Assembly (NCBI GenBank): GCA_964017125.1
Contig: CAXHKU010000939.1
Location: forward strand, 434,001-498,000
DNA: 64,000 nucleotides
Direction of reading: 5' to 3'
Origin: Flabesymbios commensalis
Lineage: Eukaryota; Annelida; Polychaeta; Terebellida; Flabelligeridae
Position numbers and translations under genes: made by a program. A model generated the notes under the pieces. It made no database searches. It was not told the DNA's origin and saw nothing but the letters and a program-made list of their open reading frames with translations. Below, in pieces: positions 38,067 through 48,862 of this stretch (position 1 is the stretch's first letter; each line of letters starts with the position of its first letter).

Positions 38067-38507
38067 CTATATCAAAGTAGGGCTCTGCTGTAGGCACTGC
38101 CGCCAACCGTCCCGTCTCAATATTCCGGTTCAGTGTGGGTTCAAAGTGAGAGACGTTGGCCCAGTAGTTGAGTCTATCAGGCATGCCTGCCAATAGCCCA
38201 ATCCAGAGCCATCCCCTTAATTCTATATACCAGTGCCTGTATTACAAAAATACAGAGCGGTCTACAGGCGTATTATATTATGCCAGGCAGTAAGCAAGTG
38301 AACCAGAACAAAATTACGGTGTATATATATTCACCTTCCTAAAATTACTTTAACGAATTTGACAGTTACAAAAAAATATATTATTTATAAGCCGCATGTA
38401 TTCTGCGCCTCAAGTATGATATAACCAAGCAATCTATAGGTGGTTAGGTATAACCAAAACTTTACAGACAGCTTCGACGGATTGGCGAATCAAAGGCGTC
38501 CCTCACA

Positions 38508-38996
38508 TTGAAGATCCCGGTCAAGACGATAAAAGCCTCCCACTTACTCATAGGAAGCAGCATCATCAAAGACATTGACAGAAATAAACTCCCCAACACT
38601 TCTGTCGTCTGTCTCCGAGGTGCCTGCATCTTGGATATTACAGAGAAGCTCAGCAGAATGGACTCTGAGTTTGAAAGCATCACTGTAGTTGTTGGGGAAA
38701 ATGACTGCTCCTCAGACAGATTGATCCCAAACATAAGAAAAAATTATGATAAACTCATCAAGAAAGTAAAATCTATGTGCCAGGGAAGAGTGACTATGTC
38801 CATTATCTGCCCACGACTTGATACTGTAGACGTCCAAAGAAAAATTGAACTGACCAATACAGCCTTAAAAAATCTGTGCGACACACATAGCTGCAGATTT
38901 GTCAACAATGAAAATTTCTTCAAGCTGGCTGACAAGTCGGTAAACGACTGCCTATTGATGAGAGATAAGAGTACATCTGATTTGGCAAGCCAGTAA
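38508..38996 (+). pseudogene. LINE ORF1 with SGNH/GDSL-esterase-like domain
   Basis: The ORF is open for 162 codons from a TTG; no ATG lies at the start, so the true N terminus is missing or upstream. SHLLIGSSIIKDIDRNKL corresponds to block I (GDS-like, here GSS). VVVGENDC matches the block III G.ND motif. VTMSIICPRLDTV and the final RDKSTSDLA match the later blocks, although the expected catalytic D..H near the C terminus reads DKST without His. Esterase-bearing ORF1 proteins are known from CR1-like and related LINEs. Just past the stop, another frame reads LALNLKLKTTEKCVSLYRSR, so a frameshift follows. Confidence 0.75.
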
Positions 38997-39039
38997 TAAA
39001 TTAGCGCTAAATCTGAAGCTCAAAACAACAGAGAAATGT

Positions 39040-39657
39040 GTGTCGCTGTACAGATCAAGAGGTAGACCAAGACAGACTAGATATGCCAGTAACTACAGGC
39101 GCTCTGATGAAAACCAAACCAGGCCGACAGAGAGAAAATACAAAGGATTAAAACATTCCCAGCAAGATGAACGACAAAACCATTATTACAGACATGATTC
39201 CTACCATCACAGAGGTATATCTAACAAAAATATAGTAGACAGCATAGATATTTTTATAAATGGTGTTAAGTTACCCTTTGTTGAGTCTGCTAAATATCTT
39301 GGTGTAGAAATAGATAGTAAATTATCCTGTTCTAACCATATAGATGGATTGTGTAAGAAATTGTCTTCGCAACTTTATATCTTAAGAAGGTTAAAACAAA
39401 TTCCCCCAACGGATGATATTAATTGTGATTACTACGGTATATTTCAGAGTATTATTGATTATTGTATCACTGTCTGGGGCTCTGCTGCACGAAAATATTT
39501 ATGTAAAATACAAAAATTACAAAATAGAGCAGCACGACTTCTTGCGCAAAACTTTGACTGGAACATTCGCGGTATAGATATTGTGAGACGTCTAGGGTGG
39601 CAGAATGTTAAAGAAAGATATTTTTTTTATCATGTTGTCTCACTTATAAATCTTTAA
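39040..39657 (+). pseudogene. LINE ORF1 tail fused to RT C-terminal region
   Basis: Residues 1-60 are rich in Arg, Gln and His (ORF1 C terminus). From about residue 70 the sequence becomes the RT thumb region: FVESAKYLGVEIDSKLSCSN, then ILRRLKQIP, IIDYCITVWGS and KIQKLQNRAARLL, all typical of non-LTR reverse transcriptases. The YADD core is absent. The fusion arises from an internal deletion, so the ORF has no plausible function. Confidence 0.8.
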
Positions 39658-40276
39658 ATAATCTAGCTCCTTATTACTTATCTGATCTTTTTCCCTCCGT
39701 TTCTGAATATCATACTGTTTCAACACGTAATGCAACAAGTAATACCCTACAGCAGCCCAGGTGTAATAATTCTTTCTATAAATCATCTTTAAGTGTGAAT
39801 GGGTCTGGACTTTAGAATAAGCTACCTTTAGAAATTAGAATACATTTTCTGCTTTTAAACATAAATTATATATGGCTAATAATCAAACCCTTACTCAATT
39901 ATAGTTAGGGCTGCAATAATGATATGGCTGTACATGTCTTATCGCTTTCTCCAATTTTTGTAGGTTTCTGTTGGAGTTTTAGTGCGGGGACATTTGTTTT
40001 TTCTTTTCTTTACACTTTGCTTTAAATGTACATGTATATACATTTGTAAACCTATTCAATTAACGCAAATGCATATATCATCGAGTTATGATCTAAAATG
40101 TGTAATGTACCTTTTATTTTAGTTATTGTAACTATTGTACATATATTAATTATTGTTTAAATATGTGTTTTCATTTTTTATGCAAATGTTTGTGATAAAA
40201 CAGGGCACATATGCAAAATAGCCAATGGCTAATAATGTTTTTACTCTGTATAAATAATATATAATAAATAAATGAA

Positions 40277-41707
40277 TACTCCAGCTTATTTACTATCGAT
40301 TTAATTGAGGCTTATCTGATTTAATCAAATTCTGTGCCACTGACAATGCATTACATGATCAGATCTCTCGCGACCGGCTCATACATCACGGTCATCTCAA
40401 TGGGATTTATTGTATTGTTCTAACTGCTGCATCTACAAGTGTGAATTTAAAAAATAAATAATACACTTTGGACACTTATCTCTTGAAATATAACACTTTG
40501 AAACATGCTAGTTATCTTTGGTAGAATAGCCTGGATGTCAAAATTATGACTAAATTATTTTATTTTAATGAAGTAAACTTTAGGGTGCCGAGGGTGATAT
40601 ATTAAATTATTGTGAAGTGGTATTTTCATATTCAGTCTAATACCTGTATTTTGGAAACTTTTCAGTAATTTTAAATAATAATGTATATTCATTTAATTAA
40701 TACTATTTTATTATAGTACATTTTTCACTTGGATTGAATAGCCATATTATGCCATAGTTATTAGATTGAAACAGCGCACTTATCAAAACTGAGTGGAAAA
40801 AATGCGCTGCTTGTAACAATTTATTTTGAGAGGATCACAGATGTAGTATAATGCTGTAGTGTATTATTTACTGGATTACAATATTGTTTGTTTTACTTAT
40901 TTTAAATATCTGGATGCATGTTAAGAGTTATATGTTGCTAGGAAACGAAGCGTTGTGGCAAGGCGTTCGTCTTGCGCATGCCTCATGCATGTGATTTATT
41001 TTGGATTTGCAATTTGATTCGATGCAGGATATCTTTAAACTGGTCTCTGATGAAACGAAGGAAATTTTGATAGCTTGACACAAAGATATAAAATGCCCCA
41101 GTTTCAATAAAATGACCAAAACAATTGCGCCAAGAGTAGCTGCTATAGCAAAGGTCATTTCCCAGCAATGTTGTGCAAGCCATCCCTTGATCTTGGCCTA
41201 TACATTTTCCCCCCACCAAAAACTTATGTCTGAACACCCCGTCCTATTGGACACGGAATCCTATAGGCCGCGTCCTGTAGGACAAAATTCTACCGTGTGA
41301 GCCGGGCTTTAATAGGCTCAGCTATCAGCGCTAATGATAATAAGAGAAAGAGGGTCGGAAAAACCCTACTCGCGGGATAGGGAGAGGTGGTCCATAAACT
41401 GATAAGATCTCCTTGAAGATTGGTGGCGTGCGAAGTTGTCTGTCTTTCTAAAAAAATTCTAACTCTATGGTAAAGCCAAGGAAAATAGAATGATACTATT
41501 TTCCTTGGTATAACCTATACTCTACCGGGGATGTTCGGTCATTTCGCGCGAAGGATAAATGACTAAACTACTGACTACTATGTTGTGTTAACTCAAAAGG
41601 GAGTAACTGCTTTTTTGCACAGCAGTGTACACCTCTACCAAGTACACAAGTTAACCTATACGGTACCTGAGCGGTGAGAATAATCACCGCATCCCACTTT
41701 TTGTCGC
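40277..41707. other. Unassigned AT-rich sequence with one short perfect hairpin
   Basis: No exon is supported. A hairpin at 41476-41508 and half a ~65-bp palindrome at 41590-41627 (GGGAGTAACTGC, TTTTTTGCACAGCAG) are the only features. Confidence 0.4.
41476..41508. repeat. Perfect 13-bp stem hairpin
   Basis: CCAAGGAAAATAG pairs perfectly with CTATTTTCCTTGG around AATGATA. AACTCTATGG upstream is the same decamer that flanks the inverted element at 32213 and 33030. Confidence 0.75.
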
Positions 41708-42918
41708 AGAGAGCATCCCAGTGTACGGACAATCATCTTCTCCGTGGTTAATTGACAAGCCCCCTCTCTCGCTGCCCGTGTTAATAGTAGAGAGCATCCC
41801 AGTGTACGGACAATCATCTTCTCTGTGGTTAATTGACAAGCCCCCCCCTCTCGCTGCCCGTGTTAACAGCAGAGAGCATCCCAGTGTACAGACAATCATC
41901 TTCTCTGTGGTTAATTGACAAGCCCCCTCTCTCGCTGCCCGTGTTAATAGCAGAGAGCATCCCAGTGTACGGACAATCATCTTCTCCGTGGTTAATTGAC
42001 AAGCCCCCTCTCTCGCTGCCCGTGTTAATAGCAGAGAGCATCCCAGTGTACGGACAATCATCTTCTCTGTGGTTAATTGACAAGCCCCCTCTCTCGCTGC
42101 CCGTGTTAACAGCAGAGAGCATCCCAGTGTACAGACAATCATCTTCTCTGTGGTTAATTGACAAGCCCCCTCTCGCGCTGCCCCTGTTAATAGCAGAGAG
42201 CATCCCAGTGTACGGACAATCATCTTCTCTGTGGTTAATTGACAAGCCCCCTCTCACGCTGCCCGTGTTAACAGCAGAGAGCATCCCAGTGTACGGACAA
42301 TCATCTTCTCTGTGGTTAATTGACAAGCCCCCTCTCTCGCTGCCCGTGTTAACAGCAGAGAGCATCCCAGTGTACAGACAATCATCTTCTCTGTGGTTAA
42401 TTGACAAGCCCCCTCTCTCGCTGCCCGTGTTAATAGCAGAGAGCATCCCAGTGTACGGACAATCATCTTCTCTGTGGTTAATTGACAAGCCCCCTCTCTC
42501 GCTGCCCCTGTTAATAGCAGAGAGCATCCCAGTGTACGGACAATCATTTTCTCTGTGGTTAATTGATTGGCCCCCTCTCTCGCTGCCCGTGTTAACAGCA
42601 GAGAGCATCCCAGTGTACGGACAATCATCTTCTCTGTGGTTAATTGACAAGCCCCCTCTCTCGCTGCCCGTGTTAACAGCAGAGAGCATCCCAGTGTACA
42701 GACAATCATCTTCTCTGTGGTTAATTGACAAGCCCCCTCTCTCGCTGCCCGTGTTAATAGTAGAGAGCATCCCAGTGTACGGACAATCATCTTCTCTGTG
42801 GTTAATTGACAAGCCCCCTGTCTCGCTGCCCGTGTTAACAGCAGAGAGCATCCCAGTGTACGGACAATCATTTTCTCTGTGGTTAATTGACAAGCCCCCC
42901 TCTCTCGCTGCCCGTGCT
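41708..42918. repeat. 81-bp minisatellite, about 15 units, open on both strands
   Basis: The unit contains GAGCATCCCAGTGTACGGAC, TGTGGTTAATTGACAAGCC and a CCCTCTCTCGCTGCCCGTGT segment. Starts at 41710 and 41791 give 81 bp (27 codons). Both strands keep long open frames (362 codons plus, 354 and 205 codons minus), so no single frame stands out. An isolated decayed unit lies at 43524-43562, beyond 600 bp of unrelated sequence. Confidence 0.95.
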
Positions 42919-43640
42919 TAACATATTCTTACAAATACAATCACAAACTAAAAATGGTCAGCACCCTTAACAAGTTAACATGATTTTATAAATAAAAACA
43001 GTATTAATTTTAATTGTGCAAAAATATTCAGATAAATTGTAAATATCTAATCGATATCCATGATTTTTGGATAAGATGATGATGTCATTTATCATAAGAT
43101 ATTGTGATATTGAACTTGAACACTATTTGGAAATAGGCCTACCAGTTCTGGCAAATTGAGCAAGTCACGCTGGGAGTCTTAGATACGATTACTAAAATTA
43201 CTTTTCCAATGTTATTGATAACTTATTTTACTTAAACTTTGAAGTCGTTTTTCGCAAAAATATAAAACGTGCCCTTAGGGGTCTTGTCAAGTTAAAAAAA
43301 TCTAAAAATCCGAGAAAAACTCGGATTAGTCAGAAAAGCACCCACCCACCCCATTAACCAATTTTTTATTTTTTTTGAAACATTTTAATACATGAAAACA
43401 ACACAAAAAACACAAAAAACACAAAATTTCCCCAAAAAATAAAAATCCGAGTTGGGGCTTGACCCACCCACCCACTTCCGAGTTTTTCTCGGATACCCTT
43501 AACAGGTTATTGCACGGTTATTGTCAATTGACAAGCCCTTTCTCTCGCCGCCCATGTTAACAGTCTGATCCACCCCTCTGGCTTACGGAAGTAATCACGT
43601 GAACAACATAATAGATTCACTGGTGTATTTACTATTGAAA
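42919..43640. other. Unassigned AT-rich sequence
   Basis: Contains a loose inverted pair: CCGAGAAAAACTCGG near 43311 and CCGAGTTTTTCTCGG near 43478, each itself palindromic. The stray 81-bp unit is at 43524. No gene is supported. Confidence 0.45.
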
Positions 43641-43692
43641 CTCCTGCTGCTGCTTACGCTGCTGTTGCTGTTGATGCTGTTGTTGCTGCTGT
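43641..43692. repeat. Imperfect (CTG)n tract
   Basis: CTGCTGCTGCTTACGCTGCT and following TTG/CTG triplets lead directly into the 32-bp array. Confidence 0.85.
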
Positions 43693-43697
43693 GGGAT

Positions 43698-44832
43698 GGA
43701 CTGTTCTGCCCTACAAAGGCCAAACAACAGGACTGCTCTGCTCTACAAAGGCCAAACAACAGGACTGCTCTGCCCTACAAAGGCCAAACAACAGGACTGC
43801 TCTGCCCTACAAAGGCCAAACAACAGGACTGTTCTGCCCTACACAGGTCAAACAACAGGACTGCTCTGCTCTACAAAGGCCAAACAACAGGACTGCTCTG
43901 CTCTACAAAGGCCAAACAACAGGACTGCTCTGCCCTACAAAGGCCAAACAACAGGACTGCTCTGCCCTACAAAGGCCAAACAACAGGACTGTTCTGCCCT
44001 ACACAGGTCAAACAACAGGACTGCTCTGCTCTACACAGGCCAAACAACAGGACTGCTCTGCCCTACAAAGGCCAAACAACAGGACTGTTCTGCCCTACAA
44101 AGGCCAAACAACAGGACTGCTCTGCCCTACAAAGGCCAAACAACAGGACTGTTCTGCCCTACAAAGGCCAAACAACAGGACTGCTCCGCCCTACAAAGGC
44201 CAAACAACAGGACTGTTCTGCCCTACAAAGGCCAAACAACAGGACTGCTCTGCCCTACAAAGGCCAAACAACAGGACTGTTCTGCCCTACACAGGCCAAA
44301 CAACAGGACAGCTCTGCCCTACAAAGGCCAAACAACAGGACTGTTCTGCCCTACAAAGGCCAAACAACAGGACTGCTCTGCCCTACACAGGCCAAACAAC
44401 AGGACTGCTCTGCCCTACAAAGGCCAAACAACAGGACTGTTCTGCCCTACAAAGGCCAAACAACAGGACTGCTCTGCCCTACAAAGGCTAAACAGCAGGA
44501 CTGTTCTGCCCTACAAAGGCCAAACAACAGGACTGCTCTGCCCTACAAAGGCCAAACAACAGGACTGCTCTGCCCTACACAGGCCAAACAACAGGACTGA
44601 TCTGCCCTACACAGGCCAAACAACAGGACTGCTTTGCCCTACAAAGGCCAAACAACAGGACTGTTCTGCCCTACACAGGTCAAACAACAGGACTGCTCTG
44701 CCCTACACAGGCCAAACAACAGGACTGCTCTGCCCTACAAAGGCCAAACAACAGGACTGTTCTGCCCTACAAAGGCCAAACAACAGGACTGCTCTGCCCT
44801 ACAAAGGCCAAACAACAGGACTGTTCTGCCCT
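43698..44832. repeat. 32-bp minisatellite, about 35 units, derived from the palindrome family
   Basis: The unit is CTACAAAGGCCAAACAACAG plus GACTGCTCTGCC. 32 is not a multiple of 3 and the unit has no stop in any forward frame, so three overlapping ORFs (266-385 codons) read the same 32-residue string in different registers. The array runs without a break into a full ~65-bp palindrome at 44833, whose left arm is the same ACAAAGGCCAAACAACAG. The palindrome arm is therefore the likely seed. Confidence 0.95.
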
Positions 44833-44896
44833 ACAAAGGCCAAACAACAGTAACTTCTTACTTGAAGAATAAGCATGTTACCGCTGTTTACCTTTG
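44833..44896. repeat. ~65-bp palindrome family copy at the end of the 32-bp array
   Basis: ACAAAGGCCAAACAACAGTA, loop region ACTTCTTACTTGAAGAATAA, then GCATGTTACCGCTGTTTACC and TTTG. The first ~18 nt equal the array unit. Confidence 0.8.
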
Positions 44897-44953
44897 AACG
44901 ACAATGCTCAGCTGGATTATGATCTAGGCTGAACGGTGGTTCCAAAATATAGC

Positions 44954-45005
44954 CGTGTAAAAGCAAACAGCAGTAAATGCTCATTTGTTCAAGCTGCTGT
45001 TACTC
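44954..45005. repeat. ~65-bp palindrome family copy
   Basis: AAAGCAAACAGCAGTAAATG, loop CTCATTTGTTCAA, GCTGCTGTTAC. Shortened right arm. Confidence 0.6.
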
Positions 45006-45147
45006 TATGAATAAAGCTATCCCTCACAATCATAGATATGTTAAGGGGACAGTTATTTGAATCCAGGGTAGTTCGGTCATTTTTTATCACACGTAGGCCT
45101 ATAAGTTTCAAAATATCATTCATGTATCGTTGAGAAAATTATTTGCC

Positions 45148-45209
45148 ATGCATACAGTAGTGACTGCTTATTAAAAAAGTAACCAGTTATTGTTGCTTGC
45201 CTCTTTGCG
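45148..45209. repeat. ~65-bp palindrome family copy
   Basis: ACAGTAGTGACTGCTTATT, loop AAAAAA, then GTAACCAGTTATTGTTGCTT and GCCTCTTTGC. Confidence 0.6.
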
Positions 45210-45351
45210 GCATATGTAGGTGTCTAGCTGTCTGTCTGCTAATCTAACACAAACCCGTGGCTATTTACTCTTACTATTTACTATTTTTAGCTAAGCACAC
45301 CACCAGTAATATCCAGTGACAGTCTTACCCTAGACATATACATGTACACTT

Positions 45352-45832
45352 CAATATTATTTAGTACTCGTTATGATACATTTTAATAGTGACAGATAGC
45401 TCGTTCAGTACACAATAAACCATTGTTATGTACTCGCTATGATACGTTGTAATAGTGGCAGATAGCTCGTTCAGTACAAAATAAATCATTATTATGTACT
45501 AGTTATGATACATTGTAATAGTGACAGATAGCTCGTTCAGTACAAACTAAACCATTATTATGTACTCGCTATGATACGTTGTAATAGTGGCAGATAGCTC
45601 GTTCAGTACAAAATAAACCATTATTATGTACTCGCTATGATACGTTGTATTAGTGGTAGATAGCTCGTTCAGTACAAACTAAACCATTATTATGTAGTCG
45701 TTATGATACGTTGTAATAGTGACAGATAGCTCGTTCAGTAAAAACTAAACCATTATTATGTACTCGCTATGATACCGTACGTTGTAATAGTGACAGATAG
45801 ATCGTTCAGTACAAACTAAACCATACTATCAT
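45352..45832. repeat. 66-bp minisatellite, about 7 units
   Basis: The unit contains GTACTCGCTATGATACGTTG and GATAGCTCGTTCAGTACAAA; starts at 45364 and 45430 give 66 bp. Confidence 0.93.
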
Positions 45833-46106
45833 CCATATTATTTAACCCTTTAACCGCCAAATTATTTATTGGAATTTCACTCACTTGAAATTGTGTCTCG
45901 ATGACGCGATCCACGATTTCAAGTGAGCGAAAATTGTTCAGATTTTACAAAATGGAGGGTAACTATTTTCAAATCGTGTTGATTGATGTCACGTTTTATC
46001 TTTTACATGTTTAAAAGGTGATACCGAATGTGCTAATAAAAAACACGAAAAATCCCCGAAAATAATCGGAGCCGGCGGTTAAATGCCTCTATCATAGGTC
46101 CAAGGT
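45833..46106. other. Unassigned
   Basis: No supported gene. AATTTCACTCACTTGAAAT at 45874 has a loose inverse GATTTCAAGTGAGCGAAAAT near 45914. Confidence 0.4.
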
Positions 46107-46532
46107 GGATTAGTGGGTAGGACATTATTGTATTGGTATACACATAATGTGGATTAGTGGGCAGGATAGTATTGTATTGGTATACACATGATGTGGATTA
46201 GTGGGCAGGAAATTATTTTATTGGCATACACATTTGGATTAGTGGGCAGGACATTATTGTATTGGTATACAAATAACGTGGATTAGTGGGCAGGACATTA
46301 TTGTATTGGTATACACATAATGTGGATTAGTGGGCAGGACATTATTGTATTGGTATAAACATAACGTGGATTAGTGGGCAGGAAATTATTGTATTGGTAT
46401 ACAGTAACACATAATGTGGATTAGTGGGCAGGACATTATTTATTGTATTGGTATACGCATAACGTGGATTAATGGGCAGGACATTATTGTATTGGCATAC
46501 ACATAGCGTGGATTAGTGGGCAGCACAATATT
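46107..46532. repeat. ~44-bp minisatellite, left part (about 10 units)
   Basis: The unit is GTGGATTAGTGGGCAGGACA plus TTATTGTATTGGTATACACA and TAAT. The array is cut at 46533 by a LINE and resumes at 47953. Confidence 0.93.
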
Positions 46533-47952
46533 GAATGAATGAATGAATGAATGAATGAATGAATGAATGAATGAATATAATTATATAAACTTATATAGCG
46601 CCTAAATCCTTGGTGTCCCGAGCTCATAGGCGCGAAAATCAGAAGAGGTGTTCAGTACCGTGGTCGTTATTTCATTCCGGGTCACCAACTGAGCATGGCA
46701 GGACACAAAAGAACTAGGTCGGAAAAGCTTGGTTAAAATAAAAAGTTTTTAGTTTTTTTTCTGAAAGAGTGAACTGTTTTTGAAGTTCTAATTTCACCGG
46801 GGAGATGATTCCACAATTTTGGTGCCGCCACAGAAAAAGACCCTTCTTGGTCTTAATCCGAGGAACAAATAACACATTTTGGTCAGATGAGCGAAGATCT
46901 CGAGTACGTTTCGGAGGTTCAAGCATTTCCTTAAGATAGATCGGCTGATTGTTGCATAAGGCCTTATAGGTGACTAAACAAATCTTAAATTTTATTCTAA
47001 AACAGACAGGAAGCCAATGCAACGACTTTAGAAGGGGTGTTGTTCTAGAAAAAAAGTGGAGAACGTGTCACTACCCGGGCCAGACAATTTTGAACTCCCT
47101 GAAGCCTGTTTAATTCTCGGTTTGTAACATTATAGAGGAGACCATTGCAATAGTCCAGTTTACTTGAAACAAGCGCTGTTGCAATGGTTTTAGAGACTTC
47201 CGATGTCAAACACCGACGCAGGCGACGTAAGTCACGAATGTGATAGTAGCAAGAACGACAAACCAATGATATGTGTTTTCTGAAATTCAAACCGCCGTCA
47301 AACACGACTCCAAGATTTCGAGCGGAGTCTGTTGGTGTTATTTCTTGATCTAATAATATTGCGGGGAAATGTTTCATAAATTCTTTTCGATGTAATTTTG
47401 TTCCAAACAGTAAAACCTCTGTTTTATCTGGGTTTAACTTGAGTTTACTACTTCTCATCCAATCACCTACGTCTAACAGACAATCCTGCAACAGTGCCAA
47501 TGACATTTCTGGTTCTGATTTGGATAGTGTGATATAGATCTGCGTGTCATCAGCGTAAAGATGGTGACACATATTATGTCTAGAGATTATTTTACTAAGA
47601 GGTGTTGTATAGAGTGTGAAAAGGAGCGGCCCAAGAACCCTGGGGAGCGCCATACTTTGTTTGGAACGGTTCACCCACACATTCTTTACCTTTAACCATT
47701 TGCTGTCGATCCATCAGATATGAGGCAAACCACCGGAGGGCATTTCCAGAGATGCCATACCAAATCTCTAACAGGCTGATGACTCCACTGTGGTCCAGTG
47801 TATCAGTGCGGTACTTCAATCGAATTTTTTCAATCTTGTCAGCAAAGAAAGTTGAAAAACTTGCACAAAGAGAGGGTAGATCTGTTGAATCTGGCATAGA
47901 TGGCATAGCCTTTCTGTGCAGGATGTTGTTTACAGTAGCCCATAACTTATTT
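46533..47952 (-). mobile_element. L2/CR1-like LINE inserted in the 44-bp array
   Basis: On the minus strand the 3' end is the (ATTC)n tail at 46533-46575, preceded by a GCGCTATATAAG motif like that of the LINE ending at 58213. The 5' end at about 47952 is truncated. Coding remnants, in order: FADKIEKIRLKYRTDT, then directly LLEIWYGISGNALRWFASYL, so most of the RT fingers and motif A are deleted. PQGS then marks a frameshift. LYADDTQIY, KLKLNPDKTEVLLFG and LVSSKLDYCNGLLYN follow, and LHWLPVCFRIKFKI continues in another frame. Array units on both sides are the same family, so the insertion postdates the array. Confidence 0.88.
47045..47680 (-). pseudogene. LINE reverse transcriptase, C-terminal half
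   Basis: The frame is open for 211 codons. LGPLLFTLYTTPL follows the frameshifted PQGS motif. YADD (motif C, catalytic) is intact in HHLYADDTQIYI. KLKLNPDKTEVLLFG and SARNLGVVFDG are motifs D/E. The thumb region contains SKLDYCNGLLYN. The first 16 codons are in the wrong frame relative to the family. The ORF ends where the frame shifts again, before the HWLPV block (46714-47022). Confidence 0.85.
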
Positions 47953-48306
47953 GATTAGTGGGCAGGACATTATTGTATTGGTATACACATAATGCGGATG
48001 AGTGAGCAGGACATTATTGTATTGGTATACACATAATGTGGATTAGTGATCAGGAAATTATTTTATTGGTATACACATAATGTGGATTAGTGGGCAGGAC
48101 ATTATTGTATTGGTATACACATAACGTGGATTAGTGGGCAGGACATTATTGTATTGGTATACACATAATGTGGATTAGTGGGCAGGACAATATTGTATTG
48201 GTATACACTTAACGTGGATTAGTGTGCAAGACAGTATTGTATTGGCATACGCATAATGTGGATTAGTGGGCAGAACATTATTGTATTGGTATACACATGA
48301 TGTAAT
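47953..48306. repeat. ~44-bp minisatellite, right part (about 8 units)
   Basis: The same unit as 46107-46532 continues after the LINE. Confidence 0.93.
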
Positions 48307-48862
48307 GATTACAGAGTAACGGACAGAATACCCCCATCATACACTAAAATGATATACTCTAACAAATCCAAACAAATAGTAGATATTAGAGTCACAACAA
48401 TAGTAAACAACGTCGTATATCCTGAAGGTGGTCCACACATAAATGCGGGTTAAATTCGAAAAAAAAGGCATTTCGATGGTTCACTGCTGTGTGTTAAATA
48501 GGAAAAATACTCCACGTGTATGGTGACCTCTCTTTATTTTACCGTTGACCAGTAAAAACAGACACGAATAAAATGTCCCACTTCATAAAGACTAAATGAT
48601 ACATTCTCGTTCAGATATCATACACGAATTTCATGAATTTACAGGGACATCAAGCGTCTACAACGTTCTTCTAACCATAACTGGGCTGTCGGCACCTGGA
48701 TGGTCGCTCCCAATATACACAAACGAACATTTAATGTTGTTGTTTTAATGTTGTACAACCATCGCAAACGCTGGCCCAACATTAAACCACCACAGAGCAT
48801 ATTCAGCATATCTCTTGTGTGAAGATGTTCGGACCAACTGTTCACTGTGCAAATATCAGATA
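48307..48862. other. Unassigned, with one GACGCTGGCCC-family copy
   Basis: TTTTAATGTTGTACAACCAT at 48744 and AACGCTGGCCCAACATTAAA near 48767 form the family copy (48744-48790). Nothing else is supported. Confidence 0.45.

Larger units (their letters stand above)
38492..40276 (+). mobile_element. Internally deleted LINE with SGNH-esterase ORF1
   Basis: The element holds an esterase-type ORF1 (38508-38996), a basic C-terminal region, then directly the C-terminal third of a reverse transcriptase (39220-39657). The endonuclease and the catalytic RT core are missing. After 39657 the frame breaks, but recognisable sequence continues (APYYLSDLFPSVSEYHTVST, then NKLPLEIR in another frame). The 3' end is an A/T-rich ATAAATAATA tail near 40276. 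The 5' boundary coincides with the 50-bp segment duplicated from 37526. Confidence 0.8.

Noticed and set aside
41684-42921. 354- and 362-codon ORFs on opposite strands
   Set aside because: An 81-bp unit is open on both strands; there is no start context, splice sites or domain.
43599-44897. ORFs of 266-385 codons rich in KAKQQDCSALQRPNNRT
   Set aside because: The 32-bp unit is stop-free in every forward frame and grew from a palindrome arm; there is no coding signal beyond that.
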